A DNA stretch of 64,000 bases from contig NC_052619.1 of the NCBI RefSeq assembly GCF_016545825.1, positions 1,379,501 to 1,443,500 on the forward strand, read 5' to 3'. Origin of the DNA: Eucalyptus grandis. Lineage: Eukaryota; Streptophyta; Magnoliopsida; Myrtales; Myrtaceae. Shown in pieces: positions 29,590 to 40,061 of the stretch. Made by a program: the position numbers and the translations under genes. Numbering within the stretch: the first letter of the stretch is position 1; the number at the start of each line of letters is the position of its first letter. The notes below the pieces were generated by a model. The model searched no databases and was not told the origin of the DNA. It saw only the letters and a program-made list of their open reading frames with translations.

Positions 29590-30451
29590 GGGAAAATTCC
29601 AAATAAGGATCCAAAGTGAATCTATTTTATTAAATAATGATCCAAAGCGAACTTTGTGTTATATAAGGACCCGAAGTGGACCCATTATTTCAAATAAGAA
29701 CCCAAAGTGAATTTTGTGTCAAATAAAGACCCAAAGTGATCAAGTTAATCTCTATTGAGGACCTTAGTTTGCCAGCAGACATTTTTCGGGGATTAAAATA
29801 GGGGCAATTTTGTCATAAATTTGTGATTGGAAAAAAAAGGGAAAATTCTAAATTAATTAAGTTTAGGTTATTCATTTAGATGTTTACGTTTTCTTCTTTC
29901 TTCTCCCCCACTGCTCCTCAACCAAATTGCTGCCCGGTCATCATCGCGACTTGATTCTCGGTGCTCTTGCCTTGCTCAACTGGTGGAGAATTTGGATCTT
30001 CGCAAACAAAGAAAGAAGCATCTGGTTTTCTTCTTGTTTTTGAATTCGTGCCTCAACCAATGGAGAATTTGTGTCTTCGACTTTGCAGAGGATGGGCACA
30101 AGGAATGGGAGAACTTCGGTCTTTGACTTTGCAGAGGATGGGTACAATGAACAGGGAGACCGTACAAAACCTAGGGTTTTTTATTTATTTATTTTTGTTT
30201 CTGTTTTAGGATTTGTTAATTTTCCCTATATTTTTTTTGACAAAATTGCTCAAACTCCGGTGCTTGATTCAACTTCGGGTGAATATTTGGCTGACTAGCA
30301 AGCTCGGGTTCTTATTTGGAATTGATTCAACCACTTCGGGTCCTTATTTGAGACAATGGATCCACTTTAGGTCTCTATCTAACAAAAAATTCATTTCGGG
30401 TCCTTATTTGAGAAATTTGGTCAACTTTGGGTCCTTATTTGGAATTTTCCC
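29590..30451. mobile_element. Mutator-like element, second type, 862 bp
   Basis: The ends are GGGAAAATTCCAAATAAGGA and the matching complement TCCTTATTTGGAATTTTCCC. Flanks are TGGAAGTCA (29581-29589) and TAGAAGTCA (30452-30460), eight of nine identical. Both sides carry arrays of AAATAAGGACCCGAAGTG-type repeats in opposite orientation. The middle (29890-30180) is gene-like, single-copy-looking sequence with a duplicated GACTTTGCAGAGGATGGG motif and CTAGGGTTTT, possibly captured from a host gene. There is no transposase. The element at 50636 is a relative. Confidence 0.9.
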
Positions 30452-30554
30452 TAGAAGTCATGGTGGCAAGTTATGGAGTTTCAAGGGAGCACAATTGACA
30501 AAATTGAAAATGAAGATGATTCGTTGAGGACCGTAAATGAAGTGCGACGATTTC

Positions 30555-31271
30555 GGGAGAGTATTTAAAAAAAAATCATAAACTTTATATTGGTGTCAAT
30601 TGATTTTATTAAAATTGATTTTTAAACATTTCAATAAAAGATTTGGCCTTAAATATTTTCATATATTATTAATTGAGTCTATTTGATTAATTTTAACTAG
30701 AAATCACGATATGGATGTTGGCCATTTGACATGACACACGGCTTGGCTTAGACAACGATATTTTTAATAATATTAAAAAAGATTCTTTTTATTTATTTTT
30801 ATTTGTTTGTTTCTTTATTTTTCCCCTTCATCTTGGCCCGTGAGAGTTGTGGCCCTAGCTTAGGCCCTCACCACTTTTGGGCAAGGGTTGCAAAGGGCTA
30901 GGGCAAGGCCATCATGGGCATGGGCAAAGGCACAAAAGCCCTGGCTAGTTGCAAAGGCCTTGCCTAGGGCCATCGTCCAAATCCCTCACTGAATCTGAGT
31001 GAGGCCCTTGTTAGACGCAAAAGCTTTGCTTGCAGCCGACGAGCAACCCTTGTTAGCCAAAATAAAAGTTAAAAATAAGTAAAAAAAATTGTAAAAATTA
31101 TTGATGTCAACACTAAACGTGAATGTCTGATGTTTACATCAACGATTTTCGATTAACATTAGTTGGATAGGCTCAATTGATAAATTATAAAAAATATTCA
31201 TAACCAAATTGATAAATTTAGAATTGAATTGATAGAAATATAATAAGTTTAGAAATTTTCGAGTACTTTCC
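30555..31271. mobile_element. Mutator-like element with GC core
   Basis: GGGAGAGTATTT on the left pairs imperfectly with the complement of GAGTACTTTCC on the right. Inner parts match the CAATTGATTTTATTAAAATT and GAATTGATAGAAATATAATA arms, and the core 30830-31050 has GGCAAGGCC-type words. The flanks GACGATTTC and TGCAATTTG share only five of nine bases, so the boundary is less sure than for its relatives. Confidence 0.55.
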
Positions 31272-31329
31272 TGCAATTTGCCGCAAGTAAAGTTTAAAAT
31301 CCTGCGTAAAAAAAAAAAGTTTAAAATCG

Positions 31330-33002
31330 AGGTCAATACAAAACCCCAGTAGGTCATGACGGGCAAATTTGTCTTTTCCTATGGGATCTCACTTGAAAAG
31401 TGATATTTATGTAGATGTCCAACGTAAAGTAAATCCGAGGAGTTTTTCAGTCTAATTCTTTCATAACAAATCTAATGAATGGTCACGTCTAGTGCCAAGA
31501 GAAATGCAAGCATTAGGTCTCTATGAACAATAATAGCATTGGAGCGTAACTTACAAAGTCAAATTTTTTGTCTATGAAGTATAACTCCATTAAAGAAGTC
31601 GAATTGCATTCAAATTCTTTTATCTATATTTGTCTAGCTCTTATGCTATTTAAGGCTGTTAAATAGCGCAAATCTGTTCAGTTTCCTATTTTGGTCCAAT
31701 TTTGCCTATACAGACAAAGTGGATGATCTTTGTGAATATTATCAAAGAAGAGCTTCTACTTGTGAATTACACCTTGAAGATATCCAAGGGTCGTTGAAGC
31801 ACTGTTTTATCAAGTGCTTGATGGTGGGCTTTGTTCGTGCAATACATCCAAGAAAGATTAGTGTTTGCAATCGTGCAATATTGTGGTAAGATTTGTGAAT
31901 TTCTGCATGAGATTGAAAGATTATGTAGCGAGGAATTGCATGACTAAATACCGCGTGAGTTATTAGGGGTAATTGGGGCTTGGGAAACACTAAAAATGTT
32001 TGAATAACTCAAATGTGTAATCTCCGTAGTCTCACTTGATTTATAGTGAAATTTATTACTATTCTTCCCGTAAACGTAGGTCATTACGACTGCACATAAA
32101 TTTGGTGTCCGATTTATTTTCTTATCCTGTCTATTTTGTTGTTCAATCGCTCATTTTCTGCAATAAGGGCAAATGTATATAGAGTTAACAAAAATGAAGC
32201 CACTTGATTAGGCTAAGACAAAACTACTTGTTGCCAAACTCAAGCGCGACCCTTTAGCTATTTGAACTAAACGATCTCGAAAATCGTCGGAGCCGAGTTC
32301 GAACAATCTACCATGTTCCATAGAATTAATGGACCAAGTCAAAAGAGGCTTCCGCTGCGCAACTGGGTAGTGCGACGAAGTTGTGGCGTGAATGTTGACA
32401 TTCTATACCGACCACAAGGAGCAGCTGTCCTTGAATTTGAACGACAGCGGAAACAATTTAGGCACGTCACGTCCTGTGCCTAATTGACAAATTCATGACA
32501 TCGAACGTGATTGGTGGGGGTAAATGAGCAATTCCGCTATCTACTCTGTATCACCAAAGTTTGGGATTCCAAGGTCTAAATTGAAAGCAGTAAACTGACA
32601 CTATTAGTCCGAACGTATATGGTCAGGCGCTTTCTCAATGGTGAGACAGAGAGCTTGTTCATTACTAGGGGTTCTTAGAACGATCGAGAGGCTTTTATCT
32701 TTGGTTTATCAAGGTAGCAATTCGGCCACACTGACTCTAGTCTTTGATCTTGACAAGATCGAAAAGTCGGTTTTTCGTTCGACACATGCCGGTGTTGTTG
32801 TTTCAGAATCAGGTCAAGAGATGGTTTGGTAGAAGCGCTTGATTTTACGCTAGATAAAAAGCTGGTCGAATTCAGCAAATTCAATACAAGGTTCATTAGC
32901 TTCAAGAGGATGAAGAATCTCAAAATCTCATGTAGTATTCGATTCGTACACAGATGAGGAAATTTCAGATTCATTGGTCAGGGAATTTCTCAAAAACCTT
33001 GA
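31330..33002. repeat. Module B, left part
   Basis: Colinear with 36640-37950 (module C) and 62610-63950 (module D). Shared blocks are AATCCGAGGAG, ATGGTCACGTCTAGT, GGGATTCCAAGGTC and GAGGCTTTTATCTTTGGTTT. It also holds an insertion near 31700-32130 not seen in C. An open plus-strand frame at 32638-32832 (LLSLVYQGSNSATLTLVFDL) has a counterpart at 63542-63772 but is shifted in A and C. No gene called. Confidence 0.75.
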
Positions 33003-33774
33003 GGTTACGTTTGGTCCTCTTGATTTCCAATCAGGATAAGACTGAATATGATAAAATATAAAATTTAAGGGATTTTCATATATCCTATCAACTATTTGGT
33101 GATTGTAATAATAAAGTCGAATATATCCATATCATATTATGTACATTATTTGGTATAAATGACACATTAGTAAAAATAAACCCAAAATTTTATAAACAAA
33201 GATGGTAAAAGTCTCTCGCGACACTCTTGCTTTATTTATTTATTTATTTATTTTTTATTTTCCCCCTCCCGTCATTCTCTAATAAAATTTTATTAAATAG
33301 TAGACTATACTAATATAACCAAAATGCTAAAATATCTAAAACATATAATAAATATAAATATATATTTATATTTATATATTGAAATTATTTTATAAATATA
33401 ATTAAATTTGAATAAATTAAAATAAAAATAAGATTAAGTTAAAATAACTAAATTTTATTTTTTGTTATTTTGAATTTCTTATATTAGAATTCAAATATTA
33501 TTTATATTGATATATAATCTTAATTTTGTTAATTTAAAAAATTTATCCTTTGAAAAAAAAAAAACTATCTCTAGCGACACTCTTGCTCATTTTATTTTAT
33601 TTTCCTTTCTTTTATTAATTAATTTCTTTTTATTTTCCCCCTCCTTTCGTTCTCTAATAAAATTTTATTAAATAGTAAACTGTACTAATATACCTAAAAT
33701 ATATAGTAAATATAAATATGAATTTGTATTTATATATTGAAATTATTTTACAAAATATAATTAAATTCGAAAAT

Positions 33775-33809
<35 letters not shown>

Positions 33810-34133
33810 GTATATATAAGATTAAATGAAAATAACTAAAATATTATTTTTTGTTATATTGAATTTCTTATATTGGAATTCAAATATTATTTATATAGAG
33901 ATATAATCTTAATTTTGTTAATTTAAAAAGTCTATCATTCGAGAAAAAAACTTTTTATTATGAATGTTAGAAATCCTATCCACCTTTTATCTCACCTCCC
34001 ATCATGAGATAATTTTATCCGATTTATATCCCCCTTATATCCCATTTTATCATGTCTTGAGCATGCACCAAATATAGGATATTATCAATTTTATCATATC
34101 CCAAATTTTATCTTGATTGCCAAATGCAACTCG
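33003..34133. mobile_element. AT-rich insertion in module B with 356-bp internal direct repeat
   Basis: Modules A and C run straight through the site where this DNA sits, so it is an insertion. The ends are loosely complementary: GAGGTTACGTTTGGTCCTC on the left and the complement of GAGTTGCATTTGGCAATC on the right, followed by CAGGATAA- and AAGATAA-type words. Inside, a block from 33218 (GCGACACTCTTGCT) repeats at 33574. (AC)n(AT)n lies at 33777-33810. A non-autonomous DNA element is likely. Superfamily unknown, since no target duplication could be fixed. Confidence 0.6.
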
Positions 34134-35543
34134 AAGGTATGAAAATTTTCCGCAACAACACTGAAGAGGACACAAGAATTCTTCATTGGGATGAGGAAAT
34201 GGTTGTGCAAAACATTAATTTTGCATTTCATTTATTTTGACGTGTAATGCACACAAAATTATCTTTCCACTAAGCCGACGGTAAACCTCCGAGGTGGTTG
34301 GTCGAATGGTCCAAAAATTGATTCCAAGTTCGATTCTTCAACCTATTCTCGTCTCAAATGACAAGGATGGACCCGACTTAGTGATACAAGTACAATTTCT
34401 AGAACTGAATCGACAGTCGTTAACATTGCGCACATGAATGAAATCTCATCAAACTGTTTTTGACCAAAAGAAAAGGTTGACTTGGCAGGAAGAGCCCCAC
34501 CGAGCATTCCAACTTCTCCTCGGCAATTAGTCCCATCCCATCATTGACACTCTGAAAATGATGGTATCGCCCACGTTTGCAATGACCGGCAAAAGACTCG
34601 CCATACGTCTATGAACGAACCTGTATGCTCTTTCCATTTGAGCAGTGCTAAATCCACTAAAACTGATTTAAAAATTAATTTATTGAATAATGTGGCAGAT
34701 TATAAATGCGTCATATTCTACAATCCAAGAGATAATTATTTCGGAAGCTAAACTTAGTAATTGTATAAATGCATCATATTCTCCATTAAAACTAATTTAA
34801 AATTAATTTATTGAATAATGTGGTAGATTATAAATGCGTCATATTCTACCCGCTTAGTAATTGTATAAATATATTCTCCCCAAGCTATAGCGGTACGGGT
34901 TGGCCTCGCCGAGCCTCACTTTGGTGAGGGCGAGCACCAGTGAGGATGAAGGTCATCTGGTAAGGCCAACCCTTGCCCTTGCCGAGTTTGGTGGGGGCCC
35001 TTGCAAGTGAGGGTCGCCTTGGCCTGCCACAAGCATAACGAAAAAGGAAAAACAAAGGAGAAAAAAGGTTCAAAAAATATTTAATATTATAAAAATTATT
35101 CATGTCAGTGTAGATCATGTCATATAGAACGACTAAAACCTATATCGGCGATTTTCAACCAAATTTGGCCCAATGGACTATATTGTAAATCATCAAAAAG
35201 TTTGTGATTCAATTGATAAATTGAAAGGAATATGACTAAATTGATACAAAGTGTAATAGGTTTATGACTTTACTAGTGATTGCCCAAAATGCAAGCATTG
35301 AAGTGTAGCTTAGAAGGAGTCAAATTTTATCTATGAGGGATGTGCTTCATAAAAGAAGTAAAATTTGAATAAAGCTCAAATGTGAAACACTAAATTGTAG
35401 AGTAATATTATCTATATCTATCTAGCTTTTATGCTTTTTTAACCAAAATGTATATAGAGTTAAATAAACAAAAATGAAGCTACTCGATTAGGCCAAGACA
35501 AAAGTTACTTGTGTTGCAGTATTTTGAAATTCAATCTTGATCG
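34134..35543. other. Module B, right part: chitinase lost, truncated transposon, junction to module C
   Basis: 34140-34720 aligns with the chitinase upstream region of A and C (CGACGGTAAACC, CCGGCAAAAGACTCGCC). A ~75-bp stretch including AATAATGTGG and TTATAAATGCGTCATATTCT is then repeated, and at about 34880 the sequence passes into the core of a Mutator-like element (GGCCTCGCCGAGCC). No chitinase exon remains. 35085-35290 is that element's right half and matches 61205-61290. 35290-35543 matches 61290-61557. Confidence 0.7.
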
Positions 35544-35553
35544 TTTAACTATT

Positions 35554-36412
35554 GGGAGAATTATATAAAAAATAAAAAGTCCTAGACTTATTACAATTGT
35601 GCCAATTCAATCTTAAACTTTTTTTTGGCCAATTTAGTTCTAAACTTTTTTAAATTGTGCCAATTCAGTCTATCGGGCTAGCGTTGACATGAATGTCAAC
35701 CGGCCACGATCATTCGGCAAATGCTAACGTGACAATTTTTTAATATTTTTTGAATTTTTTGAATTCTTTTTTTCACTTTTTGCCCCCACCTTCTTCTTAC
35801 TCTAGCTGGTTGGCATTGGCTAGAGGCGTGGGCCAACAAGGTGAGCCTTGCCCAACAACAATGAGGCCGCCATTGCCAGATCTAGCAAGGAGCCTCCCCA
35901 GCCACCGACAAGGTCGATCATCACCCAACCAAGGTGACGATCAACCTTGTAAGTGGACAGAGAGGCTACGGCCAATGAGGTCAACCCTCACTTTAGCTGG
36001 GCAAGGCCCTGCCGAATCTGGCGAGCCTCGGCCCCACCTAGCCATGGCGAGGCCGAGCTAGCTAATGCTAGCAAGCTTGGCCCTTACATGGCTGGGCGAG
36101 GCCAACCTCGCCATTGGCCAGTAAGGCTAACCTCGCCGACCTTCACCTCTAGCCTACTAGAGGAATGAGAAGATGGATGAAAAAAAAAAAAAACATTCAA
36201 AAAAATTCAATTTTTTTTTTTAAATGCCATGTCAACATTTTGGATGTTCATCACTAACTAGTGTCCACGTTAGTGCCGGCCAACTAAACTTGGATGAATG
36301 GACTAAATTGGCACAATTGTAAAAGGTTTAGGATTGAATTGGCAAAGAAAAGTTAGGACTGAATTAGTACAATTGCAATAAGTTTGGGGTTTTATTTTTT
36401 GGTAATTCTCCC
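35554..36412. mobile_element. Mutator-like element in module C
   Basis: The ends are GGGAGAATTATATAAAAAAT and the complement GGTAATTCTCCC. Target duplications are TTTAACTATT (35544-35553) and TATAACTATT (36413-36422), nine of ten identical. The GC core at 35800-36150 has GGCGAGGCC-type words and gives spurious ORFs. The same insertion at the same site is present in module D (61568-62383). Confidence 0.9.
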
Positions 36413-36422
36413 TATAACTATT

Positions 36423-38610
36423 TGAACTAGAAAATGGTTAATACCATAAGAAAATCCAAATTATATTCACTGTGACATAAAAACTCCATTTTTTTTTCGT
36501 CACTAAAAATACAGAATTTGTAAATTGTGACACAAATTATCCCACAAAAAATCACAAATTTATACCAATGTGATAAATATACATCTTATTGAACTGAAAT
36601 AAAGGGTATATATCTATGTAAATTGTGGATGTTGTGTCATGATGGGCAAATTTATCTTTACGGATGAAAGATCAAATTAAGAATGTCTAACTTAAAAAGT
36701 AGTATGGACGTCTAATGTAAAGTGAATCCGAGGAGGTTTTCAATCTCTCAATCTTTTATAACAAATTTAATGGATGGTCACGTCTAGTATCAAGACAAAT
36801 GCAAGCATTGAAGCGTAGCTTGGAAGAAGTTAGATTTTATGTATGAAGTATGCGCACTTCCAAAAAGAAGTCAAATTTGAATGAAGCTTAAACGTGAAAC
36901 ACTAAATTGTAGAGTGATACCATTTATATCTATCTTAGCTTTTATGCTTTTTTAACCTAAGTGTATATAGAGTTAAATATACGAAGAATGAAGTTACTCA
37001 ATTAAGCCAAGACAAAAGCTGCTTGTGTCGAAGTATTTTAAAATTCAAGCTCGATCCTTATTAGAGCTAGAAAATCATCAAGCCGAGTTCGAATAATCAA
37101 TCAGTCAAGACAGGACAGCTCATGGTACGCGGGGTCTATTCTCGAGTGAATGGCAATGGATGGGAAGAAGAAGAAGAAGCACATGCCATGTTCTTCGCAT
37201 GTTCAGGAGAATCAATCAAACCAAGTCAAAAGAGGTTTGCGCCAGCAACTACGAAGTGCGAAGCTGTTGTGGTCTAAACGTTAACATTACATTTCAACCC
37301 CAAGGGGCTGTCTTTGAATTTGAACGACAGCGAAAACGATTTAGGCATTTCGCATTCCTATGCCTAATTGACAAATTCATGGCAGGGAACGTGATTGGTG
37401 GGAGCGTATCACCAAAGTTTGGAATTCCATGGTCCAAATTGAACGGAATAAACTTATACGAATAATGCGAAATTATGTTAGGTGTATTGTCATAATTGCG
37501 ACCTCTCTCTCTGTCATGCAATATAGATATAATATAATCTTCTTTACTTATTTTATTGCTTGCAAAAGCAAGAAATGTCTATCCATGGTGAAATAGAGAG
37601 CTTGTACATTACTTGGGGTTCTTAGAACGGTCAAGAGGCTTTTATCTTTGGTCTTTCAAGGTAGTTATTCGGCCGCACTGGCTCTAGTCTTTGACCTCGA
37701 CAAGCTTGAGAAGTCGATTTTTCGTTTAGCAGCACATACTAATGTTGTCATTTCAGAATCAGGTCGGAAGCTGGTTGGGTAAAAGTGCTTAATCCTCTGT
37801 TGCTTTTGGCATGTGAGATAAAAGTCCGGTCCAATTCGGCAATTTCGAAAGGAGGCTCATCAGCTTCAAGAGCATGAAGAATCTCAGGATCACTTAGTGT
37901 TCGACTCGTACTTAGACAAGGAAGTTTCAGATTCGTCAGTCGAACAAATTTCTCAAGAATGTTCAAGTTATGAATCATTTCAGCGATAAAATTGAAGAAG
38001 ACTGCAAGAATTGTTCATTGAGATGAGGAAAAAGTTACAAAATACATCAATTTTGCATTCTATTTAATTTGACATGAAATGTACACACAACTATATTTCT
38101 ACTAAGCCAACGATCCACAGTTGCGGTGGTTAGTCGAATGGTCCAAAAACATTGATTACAAGTTCGATTCTCCAATGTATTCTCATCTCAAATGATAAGG
38201 ATGGCCCTGGCTTAGTACATACAAGTATGATTTCTCGAACTAAATCGACAGTCGATGACATTACGCACATGAATGAAAGAGCTGATCAAACAGTCATGTT
38301 GACTTGGCATGGAGTGCCCCACTGGGCATTCCAACTCCTCCTCCGCAATTATTCGCATCCTATCATTGACTGACTCTATGAAAATGATGGTATGGAATTA
38401 GCCCCACTTGCAATGACCGGCAAAAGACTCGACGTACGTCGGTAAACAAATCTGTACGCTCTTTCCTTTTCCTTCTGAGCAGCGTTAAACCTAGTAAGAT
38501 TGGTTTATAAAATTAATTAATTAAATGATGCGATGCGACAGATTATAAACGAGTCATATTCACCATTTCAAGAGATATATTAGTTCGGTAAACTAATCTT
38601 AGTAAGTGTA
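36423..38610. repeat. Module C, block upstream of the intact chitinase
   Basis: Closely matches 62394-64000 (module D) throughout and modules A and B in part. A plus-strand ORF at 37160-37465 (ending GIPWSKLNGINLYE) and a minus-strand ORF at 37748-37978 (LEKFVRLTNLKLPCLSTSRT) are not open in all copies, so no gene is called. A tRNA-like pair of internal promoter motifs (TGGTTAGTCGAATGG at 38128-38142 and AGTTCGATTCTCC at 38161-38173) may mark an old tRNA-derived SINE. Confidence 0.6.
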
Positions 38611-38796
38611 CGATTTTCTTTTTTTGATTTTTTTGATAGGAACATAGATCTCACGAAGTCTCTTCGCAGGGTCAAAGTCGACGCTTCCCAACGCACACGT
38701 ACACGATTTTCTTTTTTTGATTTTTTGATAGGAACATAGATCTCACGAAGTCTCTTCGCAGGGTCAAAGTCGACGCTTCCCAACGCACACGACACG
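38611..38796 (+). promoter_or_regulatory. 93-bp tandem duplication in the chitinase promoter, carrying W-box
   Basis: The stretch starting CGATTTTCTTTTTTTGATTT at 38611 recurs at 38704. Each copy has AGATCTCACGAAGTCTCTTC and then GGTCAAAG, whose complement contains the W-box core TTGACC (38670-38675 and 38762-38767). WRKY factors bind W-boxes in many defence-gene promoters. Copy 1 in module A has one unit, and the W-box place reads TGTCGAAGTCGACC there. The duplication ends about 145 bp before the chitinase ATG. Confidence 0.85.
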
Positions 38797-38942
38797 TTCT
38801 CCTTCCAATCAAGATCTTGAATTTTCAAAGCTGACTCTTCAGAGCGTAGCAACCTCAAATCAACTGTGTCTACATTCTTTCACCTTTATTCCAATAAATA
38901 CCTCTCACTGCATGTCCAACATCCCTCACACCCAAATCCACA

Positions 38943-39944
38943 ATGGCCAAATCATACAACATAGCGAGAGCTCTTCTCAACATTCTGGTCGTGTCCGGCC
39001 TCATTGCCGGATTCTCGCCGGCGTACGTCTTCGGTCAAAATTGTGGCTGTGCCGCCGACCTGTGTTGCAGCCAGTATGGGTATTGCGGTACTGGAGAGCA
39101 GTACTGTGGGACCGGTTGTCAATCCGGGCCGTGTTACTCGTCATCCACACCCACCACCCCGAGCAGCGGGGTTTCAGTGGCAGACGTGGTGACGGATAGC
39201 TTCTTTAATTCGATAATTGGCCAGGCTGACGCAGGTTGCGCAGGGAAGAGCTTCTACACTAGGCAAGCTTTCCTTGATGCTGCCGGGGGTTACCCTGAAT
39301 TTGGCACAGTCGGGTCCGCTGACGACTCCAAGCGCGAGATTGCTGCTTTCTTCGCTCATGTGACGCACGAGACCGGACGTAAGAACCTCAACACAATGTT
39401 TGAAGTCCTTTAGTCTATACTTGCCATGTTTGCTCTTTGCCATGAGTTTTATTTACTATGACTTCCAGGAGACATATGCTAGAACATACGATCTGCTTTG
39501 CTTCAGAAATGACAATTGATCTTCCTGGGTACAGATTTTTGCTACATTGAAGAGATCGATGGTCCCTCGAAAGATTACTGCCAAGAATCGAACACCCAGT
39601 ATCCATGCAACCCCAACAAAGGCTACTATGGCCGCGGTCCCCTCCAAATATCCTGGAACTACAACTACGGACCCGCAGGAGAAAGCATCGGGTTCGATGG
39701 CCTCAACACTCCCGAAACCGTCGCCAACGACGTCGCCGTATCCTTTAAGACTGCCTTCTGGTTTTGGATGAAGAACGTCCACTCCGTTATTACTTCCGGT
39801 CAAGGCTTCGGCGCCACAATTAAAGCCATCAATGGAGGAGAGTGCGGCGGCGGAAACTCGGGCGCCGTCCAAGCTCGGGGCCAGTATTACACTGATTATT
39901 GTAACCAATTTGGCGTCTCTCCCGGAGATAATCTGACCTGTTAG
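38943..39944 (+). CDS. Class IV chitinase (GH19) with hevein domain, intact
   Basis: Secreted endochitinase, EP3-like, that cleaves chitin of fungal walls; class IV enzymes also act in development. Exons are 38943-39378 and 39535-39944 with a 156-bp GT-AG intron that splits the histidine codon after HETG. The product is 281 residues, normal for class IV. Signal peptide 1-31 ([20 protein letters not shown] at its start, cleavage near FG/QNCG). Hevein chitin-binding domain 32-66 with all eight cysteines ([18 protein letters not shown], then a [10 protein letters not shown] end). Hinge rich in S, T and P. GH19 domain from about 77. Catalytic acid E143 in HETG and second glutamate E152 in CYIEEIDG. 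Substrate-loop motifs [20 protein letters not shown] and [10 protein letters not shown]-terminus GDNLTC with no vacuolar extension, so apoplastic. It is paralogous to the broken copy at 24583. Confidence 0.96.
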
Positions 39945-40050
39945 AGAGCATAGAAAGCCAGTCTCTTTTATGGCATATAGCCAATCTTGGTTAGCACCAT
40001 GCCCATAGTCGATTTCCAATGATGTACGCCACTTAAGAATGGATCTACGA

Positions 40051-40056
40051 AATAAA
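40051..40056 (+). promoter_or_regulatory. Chitinase polyadenylation signal AATAAA
   Basis: AATAAA lies 107 bp past the stop codon. The aligned place in module A also has AATAAA (26986-26991). A solo LTR starts at 40062, only 5 bp further on, so the ancestral cleavage region has been moved 3.2 kb away. Confidence 0.7.
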
Positions 40057-40061
40057 GGGAA

